DNA of 64,000 bases from Gelidibacter gilvus (GTDB taxonomy: Bacteria > Bacteroidota > Bacteroidia > Flavobacteriales > Flavobacteriaceae): contig NZ_SDDZ01000007.1 of assembly GCF_004115975.1 (NCBI RefSeq), positions 1-64,000 on the forward strand. Direction: 5' to 3'. A program made the position numbers and the translations under genes. Positions 18,847 through 26,904 of the stretch are shown here, one piece after another (within the stretch, counting starts at the first letter, position 1; the number at the start of each line of letters is the position of its first letter). The notes beneath the pieces were generated by a model that did not search any database, was not told where the DNA came from, and saw only the letters and a program-made list of their open reading frames with translations.

Positions 18847-18872
18847 AAAAGCATTCCAATTGAAATGCTTTT
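18847..18872 (-). terminator. Intrinsic terminator after fic
   Basis: AAAAGCATT (18847-18855) pairs with AATGCTTTT (18864-18872) around an 8-base loop, and T-rich sequence follows on the minus strand. It begins 6 bases after the fic stop codon. Confidence 0.75.
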
Positions 18873-18878
18873 CAAAAC

Positions 18879-19832
18879 TTATCTCTTACGTTTTCTGTTT
18901 TTCACGTAATCTTCTATAGCCTCCTTTGTAGTTAGCCAATTTCTGCCTTCCTTATAAGCATCTATCTTTCCTGTACGTGCCAAAAGACTGATATATTCCT
19001 GCCCATAGGGAAGATTTTCTTCTTCTACCAAATTGGAGATCTCTGAGTATTCTAAGGTGTTTCCTGGCAACGCATTAAGGTAAATATTTAAGGTACGCTC
19101 TATGGCTTGCGACATAAGAAGCATCAACTTTCCATAATGCCCTTTGTTGGCATCATTAAGCGCTGTATAATATTTAATCCGATCATTTGTCAGAATAATA
19201 GCTGGCGGAAAACCATGGGTTATCAACAACAAATTCATCGCCAACCTTACGGTCCTGCCGTTTCCATCAAAAAATGGATGTATCCAAACAAACCGATGAT
19301 GAAACACGGCAGCAAGCTCAACAACATTCAAATTTAAAGGATTCTCCTTGATAAATGTTACTAGATCATCCATCAAACCAGATACTTTTACGGCATTTGG
19401 CGGCACAAAATTTGCTCCCGAAATGCGCACACCACCATTACGAAGTCTTCCAGCGAATTCCTCTTCTATGGAATTTAAAAGAAGCCCATGTAAAGAAAGA
19501 ATTTCATGAATAGAAAGTGTTTCACGACGTTCTACCATTTTATAAAGAAGATTTATGGCCCGTTCATGGTTTTTTGCTTCGAAATGTTCTCTTAATGATT
19601 TCCCTTTTATAGTAATGCCATCTTGCAAAACCATTTGGGTTTCTCTTAAACTTAAAGTATTACCTTCTATACTATTTGAATTATAGGTCCACTCAACCGT
19701 CAAAGCTTCCCTGATTTTATTTAAGGCCATTGAAGGCAAAGGCCGGTGCTTTTTTAATTGCTCCAACTTCGTTTCAAGACGCTCAAAAATAGGCGTCATT
19801 TCTTCGCGATATGTTAAATCTAAATGTTTCAC
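18879..19832 (-). CDS. Fic domain protein, class II
   Basis: A 317-residue Fic protein; Fic enzymes transfer AMP or other nucleotides to hydroxyl groups of target proteins. The core HPFFDGNGRTVR at 185-196 is the complete catalytic motif, with H185 as base. SNSIEGN at 52-58 is the inhibitory motif placed N-terminal to the Fic core (class II), with E56 expected to block ATP. The C-terminal 80 residues look like a winged-helix segment, as in many chromosomal Fic proteins. A self-regulated single-gene AMPylator is likely. No antitoxin gene is adjacent. Confidence 0.92.
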   Translation of the reverse strand: MKHLDLTYREEMTPIFERLETKLEQLKKHRPLPSMALNKIREALTVEWTYNSNSIEGNTLSLRETQMVLQDGITIKGKSLREHFEAKNHERAINLLYKMVERRETLSIHEILSLHGLLLNSIEEEFAGRLRNGGVRISGANFVPPNAVKVSGLMDDLVTFIKENPLNLNVVELAAVFHHRFVWIHPFFDGNGRTVRLAMNLLLITHGFPPAIILTNDRIKYYTALNDANKGHYGKLMLLMSQAIERTLNIYLNALPGNTLEYSEISNLVEEENLPYGQEYISLLARTGKIDAYKEGRNWLTTKEAIEDYVKNRKRKR

Positions 19833-20101
19833 TTCACAAAGATACTATTTTTATCGGATATACTCTAATTATAGGCTATCCGATATTAAGATGATTGGAA
19901 GTAGCAAGAACCTCTTTGAACGGAGAAATTTTATTTTCAAAATGTCAATAACAATTTTTTTATAGAACACAGACTTATCCATTACTTCAGGTAGATAAAA
20001 TCGATGATTTATATTAACAAAGCAAACAAGGCAAGACGGATCAGTGAAAATCTGTTCCATCTGTTTTATCCGCGTTCTACAAGAAAATGTTATAAATGTG
20101 A

Positions 20102-20126
20102 AAAGCACCCAAAATTAGGGTGCTTT
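20102..20126 (-). terminator. Hairpin terminator of the barrel-protein gene
   Basis: AAAGCACCC (20102-20110) pairs perfectly with GGGTGCTTT (20118-20126) around a 7-base loop. It has A/T runs on both sides, so it could work in either direction. It lies about 90 bases past the barrel-protein stop. Confidence 0.75.
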
Positions 20127-20175
20127 AAATGTCTTACGGTAGTCGAATCAACTAACTTTCACTTCTCATCAAAAG

Positions 20176-20209
20176 ATTCCTGCCTTCGCAGGAATTTGCT
20201 TTCGCAGGG
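20176..20209. repeat. REP-like palindrome ATTCCTGC...GCAGGAAT
   Basis: ATTCCTGC CTTC GCAGGAAT is a perfect 8-bp stem with a 4-base loop, followed by a partial repeat CTTTCGCAGGGA. The same stem with a CTAC loop occurs at 50194-50213, directly before tmRNA. Confidence 0.7.
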
Positions 20210-20214
20210 AGTTT

Positions 20215-21951
20215 TTAGAAATCAAATTGATAAGTGGCTCCAGCCAAAAACTGAATACCTTGAACTGGCGTATTTATCCAGCGTTGATATTTCTTATCTG
20301 CAATATTATTTGCTTTAACATAAAATGATAATTGGTCATCAAAACGATAACCAACATGGGCGTTAGCATCAAAATAACTATCCAAGGTCATGGTCTGTTG
20401 TATGGGTAACACAAATTCATTAATATTTTCCTCCAAAAACTGATCCTTACGTTCGCCTACATAGAACAGCCCTGCTCCTGCAAACCAGTTTTCGTCAATT
20501 TGGTACTCCAAAAATAACGAAGCTTTCAGGTCTGGAAGGTTCCAAGCCTCTGCTTGTCTACTGGAGCTATAAGAGAAATATTCGGCTTTGGCACCTAGTT
20601 TAAAATTTCGGTTGACATCGACATTTAATTCGCCACCAAAGGAAAACGTTTTGACATCGTCATAGACCATTCCGAAGGAATTTCCATATTGATAATCCTC
20701 AGTAGCTCCAATATATACAGGGTTTGATGTGTACAATGCTTTATCATTTTCATTGATATAACGACTACTGACACTATAGCTGATGCTATTGGACAATTTC
20801 CCTTTTAAGCCTACTGACAAATTATATTTTTGATCGGTGGGACTGATATAAAGGGTCGGTGATACAAATGGATTTTCTTGGGCAAAATCATAATAAGAGT
20901 TTTGCTTGAGTCCGCCTTCAAGACCGCCAAAAGCAATCATCAACTCGTCCACCACTCTAAACGATGCCGTAATATTTGGATAAATATGCAATTTGCTAGC
21001 TCCAAAATCGCCCGTATTGTTCTTATATACCAGATTCACACCTAAATTAAGTGTTAAATCATCTCGGGTCATTTGATAACTTGGTGCAATGCCAAAACTG
21101 ACATTGCCATAGTTTAATTCATTGTCTGTATAAAAATTTCTATCAAAAGAACCGTTGATATAATCGATGGTCACTTCGGTAGAAATCAATTCATCTTGAA
21201 TAGGAACATCCGCAGAACCTCGTAACACAAAACGATTTTCGCCAGAGCCTTGGTTATCTCCAAATCTTCTATAGCGAACACTGGCATCTTTAATTAGATA
21301 ATCATGAAGTTTCACTTTAGCACCAACATTTCCACCATAAAATGTGTGACTTACATCTAAAGCATCAGCAGTTGTAGCATCAAAATAAGGCTGTGGCAAG
21401 CCGTACCAATTGTATTTTTGATATAAAGCACCACCCTCCACTGTCCACGATAAATCTCTAAGTCTTTGGCTGTAATTCACATTCAGCTTGGTGTCAATAA
21501 AATCATCGTCCAATAGTAAGCCATCAATACCACCGCTTGAGGAATGGTGCGTGAAATAGCCGCCTACATTCTCTCCTCTACCTAATTCCTGATTTAAATA
21601 AACTTCTCCTAAAATCGTGGTGTAGGTTCCAACGCCCAAGGACGCGTAATTATCATATAATTTAACAGCCTTAGGTTTGTTGACCGTTGCCGCCTTTCCT
21701 TTTGCAGGTGTGAAGGTTGACGCCACAGGAATTGAAAAAATATTGTATTTAATCTCTTTTTTTGTGGTGTTGACGTCATCATCCAAAATTGGAGTTTCCT
21801 TGATTTTGAAGGCATCCGCGACCGTTGGTGTATAAGGTTTGACGACATTGACCACTTCAGAATCTAAAGTGTCTTTTGTGCGTTCTTGTGCAAAAGATGC
21901 AGTACTTAATAAAACTGCGATGAGGGAAATATATTTGATTTGTTTTAGCAT
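20215..21951 (-). CDS. TonB-dependent-receptor-like outer-membrane barrel without plug
   Basis: A 578-residue outer-membrane protein with signal peptide MLKQIKYISLIAVLLSTASFAQ. After it comes SEVVNVVKPYTPTVADAFKIKETP, which resembles a TonB-box region. The plug domain of a full receptor is missing, and the rest is alternating aromatic beta strands ending in FLAGATYQFDF with a C-terminal Phe. NNIADKKYQRW near the end is the usual TonB-receptor C-terminal signature. It is encoded with the upstream 1006-residue TPR protein (102-base gap), a pairing I recall from other Flavobacteriia. Ligand unknown. Confidence 0.82.
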   Translation of the reverse strand: MLKQIKYISLIAVLLSTASFAQERTKDTLDSEVVNVVKPYTPTVADAFKIKETPILDDDVNTTKKEIKYNIFSIPVASTFTPAKGKAATVNKPKAVKLYDNYASLGVGTYTTILGEVYLNQELGRGENVGGYFTHHSSSGGIDGLLLDDDFIDTKLNVNYSQRLRDLSWTVEGGALYQKYNWYGLPQPYFDATTADALDVSHTFYGGNVGAKVKLHDYLIKDASVRYRRFGDNQGSGENRFVLRGSADVPIQDELISTEVTIDYINGSFDRNFYTDNELNYGNVSFGIAPSYQMTRDDLTLNLGVNLVYKNNTGDFGASKLHIYPNITASFRVVDELMIAFGGLEGGLKQNSYYDFAQENPFVSPTLYISPTDQKYNLSVGLKGKLSNSISYSVSSRYINENDKALYTSNPVYIGATEDYQYGNSFGMVYDDVKTFSFGGELNVDVNRNFKLGAKAEYFSYSSSRQAEAWNLPDLKASLFLEYQIDENWFAGAGLFYVGERKDQFLEENINEFVLPIQQTMTLDSYFDANAHVGYRFDDQLSFYVKANNIADKKYQRWINTPVQGIQFLAGATYQFDF

Positions 21952-21972
21952 TGTTTATTACGTGTTAATTTC

Positions 21973-21980
21973 CAAAAATA
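21973..21980 (-). promoter_or_regulatory. -7 box (TATTTTTG) before the barrel-protein gene
   Basis: TATTTTTG on the minus strand fits TAnnTTTG and ends 21 bases before the barrel-protein start. No good -33 element is seen, and read-through from the TPR gene is also possible. Confidence 0.35.
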
Positions 21981-22053
21981 AAATTCCAAATTCCAACCGT
22001 TAGTGACATTCATAATCGTGAAATATTTCAGAAAACGGTGTCTTGACAGGAAT

Positions 22054-25000
22054 TTAGTTATCTGTTGTGATTGATGAATTTGTTTTTGCTTCTTGTGCTT
22101 TAATGGTACTGAGTTGCGCCTGTGCTTCTTGTACGACGTCTTTAAATTCAGGAAAGTTTGAAATCACACTTTCCAAAATATAAGTGGCTTGGAACGCATC
22201 TTTAAGGGCATAAAAATTCTTAGCCATGACCACCAAGCCTTTTGCACTAAAATATTTATAACTCCCGAAATCCTTAGCCAATTTTTGAGCCGTTGCATTA
22301 GACGCTTCGTAATCTCCCTCCTTGTTTTTAAAGTAGGCGTTGTAATACAAAGCTTCCGCAGCCAAAGCGCCTGTGGCTATTTTTTCAACCGTGGCGTAAG
22401 CTGATTTTGCTTTAGATTCATTCCCGGTTTTTATGGCAGAACGCGCAATTATGATCTGTGCGTCACTTTTAACCTTATTGTCCAATTTAGAACCCGACAG
22501 CACCTTTTCAGCATAGCTTTCTGCGTCTTTGTACTTTTCTTGTTGGTAATAGGCATTCATCAAGTTAGATTGTGCGTAAATGATGTTCTGCGGATAATTG
22601 GCTTCTACTTCTAATTGTTTTAAAAGCGGGATGGCTTTGTTCCACTGTGAACCGTTCAAATAAATCTCTGATAGTTTCACGATGGCTTGCTCTGAATATT
22701 CACTTTTAGGTTTATTCACTACAAACTCATAATGGGGTTGTGCAGTTTCTGGCAAGGATTTTTTAGTATATAATTCTGCCAAATAAAAGTGCGATTTTAA
22801 AGCATGCATCCCATTTGGAAACTGATTTAAATACCCATTAAATTGTTTGATGGCATTATCAGTCTTGTTTTCTAAATACTGCTTTTCTGCTGCCAAATAG
22901 GTCGTATTGTCAAGATCAGCATCAGTCACCTGTACATAATCCAAAGTTTTCACCCAAGCTGCATATTCGTCAACTCTTCCTGTATCAATATAGATTAATC
23001 GGGATGTGGATACTGCTTGAACGGCTTCCTCACTACTTGGATAATTTCTGGCAACGTTTTTAAACTTGTTCAAAGCTTGTTCGTTTTGACCCGCATTATA
23101 ATAAATAAGCCCTTGTCTCAAAATTGATCTCGAAATGAATACAGAATTCTTATACTCCGAATTCAATCGGTCATACATAGCAATCGCTTTATCATTCTGA
23201 TTGGCTTTTACATAAGAATTTGCCAATTCGTACATCGCATCATCTCTTAAAGATGATTTGCTATATCTATTTATAAAATTGTTCAGTTCCTGAATCTTGG
23301 TATTGTCCTGTCCGATATAACCATAGCTCATTGCTTTTTGAAAATCGGCATAATCAGGTTCAATTTGTTTTAAGGCGATAGCTTTATCATAAGCATCAAT
23401 GGCATCTTTGTAATCAGACGACACAAAATAGCCATCTGCCAATCTCAAATAGGCATCGTTCAATCGTAATTTATCATCCTTACGCTGGGTCACAAATGTT
23501 TTGAAATGTTCGGTCGATTTTGAATAATTTTTCTGTTTGAAATAAGTATAGCCCAAATTATAATCGATGTTGGTCATTTCAGGTGTTGTAGCAGCTTCAT
23601 TTTGTTGTTTAAACTGTCTGAAACCGATCAATGCCTCATCATAATTTCCGATGTTATAATCCGATTCTGCTTTCCAAAATGTGGCTCTCGCCGTAAATTT
23701 TGCGTCACGTGGTTCCTTTATAGATTTTTCGAACAAGTTTTTAGCTTCTCTATAATCGCCTTCGTTATACACTTCAATGCCTCTGTAAAAAGCGACCTTT
23801 TGATAAGCCACTTTATTTTCAAAGCTGTTTTTACCTTCCAACAATCTCAAAGCTTCCTTATAGTTTTTTGAGGTGATATAAGAGTCGATCAATAAGGTTT
23901 CAATTTCAGCTTTACTTGCCGTTTGTGAATATTTCTCCAAATAACTGGTTAAAACCTGTGGCACCGATTGGTATGGATTTCCTATTTCATAACTCAGCTT
24001 TGCGTAATTCAACCAAGCATCTTCCTGAATTTTAAGATCATAATCCATTTGAGACGCATTTCTAAAAGCATTCAATGCTTCTTGTTTTTTATTGAGATTC
24101 ACATAACTTTCACCTAAATGGTAGTATGCATTTTGTGCCACACTATCATTCCCACCAATGATTTTATTGAATTCAGAAATGGCTTTTTCAAAATCATTTT
24201 GCTTGTAATAGGCATAACCCAATTGGTAATAATCGGTATTGCTCCATTTTCCTCTTTTACCGTTATATGCGGTCAAATACGGAATGGCTTCCTTATATTT
24301 TTGAAGGTTGAAATAACTTTCGCCAATGATTTTGGACAATTCCGATTTTTCACTCGGATTGCTCTTTTTCATTTGCGCTTCAGCAAGTTTTATGGCTTCT
24401 TCAAACTTTCCAAGCTTGAAATTTAAATCCGCTTGATAATAAGAGAGTTTTTCTTGATACTTTTCATTATCACTTACTTGTTCAAAATATTCATTCGCCC
24501 GATCATAATCGTCACCTTCATAAGCCATAAATCCAATGTAATACTTGGCTTGAGAACCATACTCCTTCGAATTCACAACACGATTAAAGTATTTTTGCGC
24601 TTCAACTTGATCTTTTGTTGAGTAAAGGCTATATCCGTAATTGAACGAAAACCGATCGCGTTCTGAAACACCAATACTACCTTCATCCACTTTCTCATAC
24701 CATTTTCTGGCATAAGCATATTTACCGTTATCAAAGTAATAATCGGCTACATCCATAAACGCAGAATTCCGCTTGGTGCTTGTAGGATGTTTTTCAACAA
24801 AATCCTCAATGAGCGCATCGGCGTTAATCTGATTGAGCCGCACTGCACAATTAGCGTAATAATAAGTGCAATCTGCTATCAACTGTTCATTGTCGGTCGC
24901 ATCTTTCACCTTATCAAACATACTTTGTGCTGCTTGATATTGTTTGTTGTTATATAAAGTAAGTGCTTTTTGATAATCGACCAAGTCATTGGTATAAGTT

Positions 25001-25074
25001 GCCGATTGTTGAGCGTAAGTATGTCCTATAAGTAATAGGAAACCTACCAAAAGTGAGAGTTTTTTATTAAGCAT
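22054..25074 (-). CDS. Large exported tetratricopeptide repeat protein
   Basis: A 1006-residue protein with signal peptide MLNKKLSLLVGFLLLIGHTYAQQ followed almost entirely by TPR helices. Typical units are NTDYYQLGYAYYKQNDFEKAISEF and YYHLGESYVNLNKKQEALNAF. Some repeats resemble the outer-membrane lipoprotein (YfiO/BamD-like) subtype, for example DDAMYELANSYVKANQNDKA. It is probably a periplasmic scaffold that works with the barrel encoded just downstream. It has no catalytic motif and ends in a short disordered tail. A TATCTTTG box lies upstream. Confidence 0.88.
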   Translation of the reverse strand: MLNKKLSLLVGFLLLIGHTYAQQSATYTNDLVDYQKALTLYNNKQYQAAQSMFDKVKDATDNEQLIADCTYYYANCAVRLNQINADALIEDFVEKHPTSTKRNSAFMDVADYYFDNGKYAYARKWYEKVDEGSIGVSERDRFSFNYGYSLYSTKDQVEAQKYFNRVVNSKEYGSQAKYYIGFMAYEGDDYDRANEYFEQVSDNEKYQEKLSYYQADLNFKLGKFEEAIKLAEAQMKKSNPSEKSELSKIIGESYFNLQKYKEAIPYLTAYNGKRGKWSNTDYYQLGYAYYKQNDFEKAISEFNKIIGGNDSVAQNAYYHLGESYVNLNKKQEALNAFRNASQMDYDLKIQEDAWLNYAKLSYEIGNPYQSVPQVLTSYLEKYSQTASKAEIETLLIDSYITSKNYKEALRLLEGKNSFENKVAYQKVAFYRGIEVYNEGDYREAKNLFEKSIKEPRDAKFTARATFWKAESDYNIGNYDEALIGFRQFKQQNEAATTPEMTNIDYNLGYTYFKQKNYSKSTEHFKTFVTQRKDDKLRLNDAYLRLADGYFVSSDYKDAIDAYDKAIALKQIEPDYADFQKAMSYGYIGQDNTKIQELNNFINRYSKSSLRDDAMYELANSYVKANQNDKAIAMYDRLNSEYKNSVFISRSILRQGLIYYNAGQNEQALNKFKNVARNYPSSEEAVQAVSTSRLIYIDTGRVDEYAAWVKTLDYVQVTDADLDNTTYLAAEKQYLENKTDNAIKQFNGYLNQFPNGMHALKSHFYLAELYTKKSLPETAQPHYEFVVNKPKSEYSEQAIVKLSEIYLNGSQWNKAIPLLKQLEVEANYPQNIIYAQSNLMNAYYQQEKYKDAESYAEKVLSGSKLDNKVKSDAQIIIARSAIKTGNESKAKSAYATVEKIATGALAAEALYYNAYFKNKEGDYEASNATAQKLAKDFGSYKYFSAKGLVVMAKNFYALKDAFQATYILESVISNFPEFKDVVQEAQAQLSTIKAQEAKTNSSITTDN

Positions 25075-25097
25075 TAAATTTGTTTTTTTTTGACGAT

Positions 25098-25105
25098 CAA
25101 AGATA
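25098..25105 (-). promoter_or_regulatory. -7 box (TATCTTTG) before the TPR gene
   Basis: TATCTTTG on the minus strand fits TAnnTTTG and ends 23 bases before the TPR start codon. Confidence 0.45.
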
Positions 25106-25419
25106 CTTGAAACTTAAAGCTATAACGAAGGAATTTTTTTTTAATTATACACGGAGTTATGAAAAGTCTTCAGTCCGCAGTCTTCAGTCCGCAAGCTGCC
25201 AATCAATACACAAATTTTAAGATAAAAACAATCGTTTATTTACAATTTACCTTAGATACGCCTTTACCACATCCTCAATACAACCCCAATTCTCAGCGAA
25301 AACCTGCTACAAAAACTTAAAACATTTAAATACTAGCAAATTAACTACTGCCAACTGAAGACTGCTAACTGCCGACTACCCTCTACCCTCTACAGACTAC
25401 CATCTCATTTCCAAAATAT

Positions 25420-25450
25420 TTGATATTTGATTATTTTAACGATACATTTA
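25420..25450 (+). promoter_or_regulatory. Promoter of ftsE
   Basis: TTG at 25420-25422, a 20-base spacer, and TACATTTA at 25443-25450 fit the Bacteroidota consensus with one mismatch (A for the final G). The ftsE start is 25 bases further on. Confidence 0.45.
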
Positions 25451-25475
25451 CAACTCTTAAAAACTCACGTAAAAA

Positions 25476-26162
25476 ATGTCTGAAACTGTTTTAGAATTAA
25501 AGGATGTCTCCATATATCAAGGTGACAGTATGGTGTTGTCTGAAGTTAATGTTGAAATGAAAAAAGGCGATTTCGTCTATCTCATTGGAAAGACTGGAAG
25601 CGGAAAAAGTAGTTTTATGAAAACGCTTTATGGCGATCTGGAACTGACTAATGGAGAAGGTCATGTCGTGGATTTTGATTTACGAACGCTAAAAGAAAAG
25701 GACATTCCATTTTTAAGACGGAAATTAGGTATTGTTTTCCAGGATTTTAAATTGTTGCCGGACAGAACTGTTAACGGCAATTTGGAATTTGTATTGAAAG
25801 CAACGGGTTGGAAGGACAAAAATGAAATCAAGGAACGTGTTGAAAAAGTTCTCGATAAAGTGGGCATGAAAACTAAGGGTTTTAAGTTCCCACATGAACT
25901 TTCCGGTGGTGAGCAACAGCGTATTGCCATTGCAAGAGCATTATTGAATGATCCTGAACTTATTTTGGCCGATGAGCCTACGGGAAATTTAGATCCGCAG
26001 ACCAGTATTGAAGTTATGGAAGTGTTGCGTGAAATCAACAAAAATGGCAATACCATTTTAATGGCAACCCACGATTATGCGCTCTTGCTGCGTTACCCAA
26101 ACAAAACCTTAAAATGTGACGAAAATAAGGTTTTTGAAGTGGTGCAACGCAAAGGCAACTAA
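25476..26162 (+). CDS. ftsE: Cell-division ABC ATPase FtsE
   Basis: A 228-residue ABC ATPase with Walker A at 38-46 (GKTGSGKSS), signature LSGGEQQR, Walker B LILADEPTGNLDP and the switch histidine in MATHDYALL. Length and sequence fit FtsE, which with the membrane protein FtsX transmits ATP hydrolysis to periplasmic murein hydrolases during division. A LolD-like function is the main alternative, since these ATPases are close relatives. No ftsX is adjacent. Only one base separates its stop from the following methyltransferase start, so the two are probably translated together. Confidence 0.85.
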   Translation: MSETVLELKDVSIYQGDSMVLSEVNVEMKKGDFVYLIGKTGSGKSSFMKTLYGDLELTNGEGHVVDFDLRTLKEKDIPFLRRKLGIVFQDFKLLPDRTVNGNLEFVLKATGWKDKNEIKERVEKVLDKVGMKTKGFKFPHELSGGEQQRIAIARALLNDPELILADEPTGNLDPQTSIEVMEVLREINKNGNTILMATHDYALLLRYPNKTLKCDENKVFEVVQRKGN

Positions 26163-26163
26163 A

Positions 26164-26904
26164 ATGTACAACGGTTTAAAAATAATCCTGAAGGCCTTTA
26201 TTCCTCAAAAATTTCTTTTTAAGCACGAATTTCGTTTTAGGCGATTGATCACCCTAAACTACTTAGGAAATAATCACCACTGCGACATTTGCAAAACAAA
26301 ACTCAACCGATTCATAAAACTGGAATCCCACGACTTACTTTGCCCAGCCTGTGGGAGCAGAAGTAGAACGCGACGCTTATATAATTTACTTTTACAAGAC
26401 AATGCGCTAGAAGGCCATGTACTGCATTTTTCGCCGTCGCGAAGTTTGTACAGAACTTTTAAGAAACTAGACTCCATCAACTATTTCAGTACAGATTTTG
26501 AAAATGAATTTGTAGCCGATTATTCCATTGATATAAGAAAAATCGACTTTGAGGATTCCTATTTCGATACCATCATCTGTTATCATATTCTTGAGCATAT
26601 CGAAGAAGACTTTACGGCAATGGCGGAATTATTTCGAGTTTTAAAACCAAATGGCACATGCTATCTCCAAACGCCGTTTAAGAATGGAGATATTTACGAA
26701 GACGCCACTAAAACCAACAAATCACAGCGCTTGGAAGCTTTTGGTCAAGACGATCATGTCCGGATTTATTCCGTTCAAGGATTGAAAAAACGTTTGGAGC
26801 AGGTTGGATTTAAAGTGTCGGTAAAATCATTTAAACCTGAACAAGAGGACGAATATTTAGGCTATCGATCTCCAGAAACAATTTTAATGGCTTCAAAATC
26901 CTAA
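26164..26904 (+). CDS. Methyltransferase with N-terminal zinc ribbon
   Basis: A 246-residue protein starting at the ATG one base after the ftsE stop; the longer frame overlaps ftsE and is not needed. C40-x2-C43 and C60-x2-C63 in CDICKTK and CPACGSRSRTR form a zinc-ribbon-like pair. A class I methyltransferase domain follows, with FDTIICYHILEHIEED and LKPNGTCYLQTPF in the Methyltransf_11 style. It may modify a glycan or lipid product, as such genes often sit at the edge of surface-polysaccharide loci. Its last 12 bases overlap the convergent beta-helix gene. Confidence 0.83.
   Translation: MYNGLKIILKAFIPQKFLFKHEFRFRRLITLNYLGNNHHCDICKTKLNRFIKLESHDLLCPACGSRSRTRRLYNLLLQDNALEGHVLHFSPSRSLYRTFKKLDSINYFSTDFENEFVADYSIDIRKIDFEDSYFDTIICYHILEHIEEDFTAMAELFRVLKPNGTCYLQTPFKNGDIYEDATKTNKSQRLEAFGQDDHVRIYSVQGLKKRLEQVGFKVSVKSFKPEQEDEYLGYRSPETILMASKS

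Larger units (their letters stand above)
19833..20214. other. 382-base intergenic region with terminator and REP-like hairpins
   Basis: No gene is seen. It holds the terminator of the barrel-protein gene (20102-20126) and a REP-like palindrome (20176-20209). The remainder up to the fic start must carry the fic promoter, which I could not locate. Confidence 0.5.
25075..25475. other. 401-base intergenic region with short filler repeats
   Basis: The region separates the divergent TPR and ftsE genes. It contains the two promoters and two clusters of short repeats of the type AGTCTTCAGTCCGCA (25163-25195) and CTGAAGACTGCTAACTGC (25347-25372). No protein-coding frame is seen. Confidence 0.55.

Noticed and set aside
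26116-26163. Longer start for the zinc-ribbon methyltransferase
   Set aside because: It would overlap the end of ftsE by 47 bases, while the ATG at 26164 fits coupled translation and gives a natural N-terminus.
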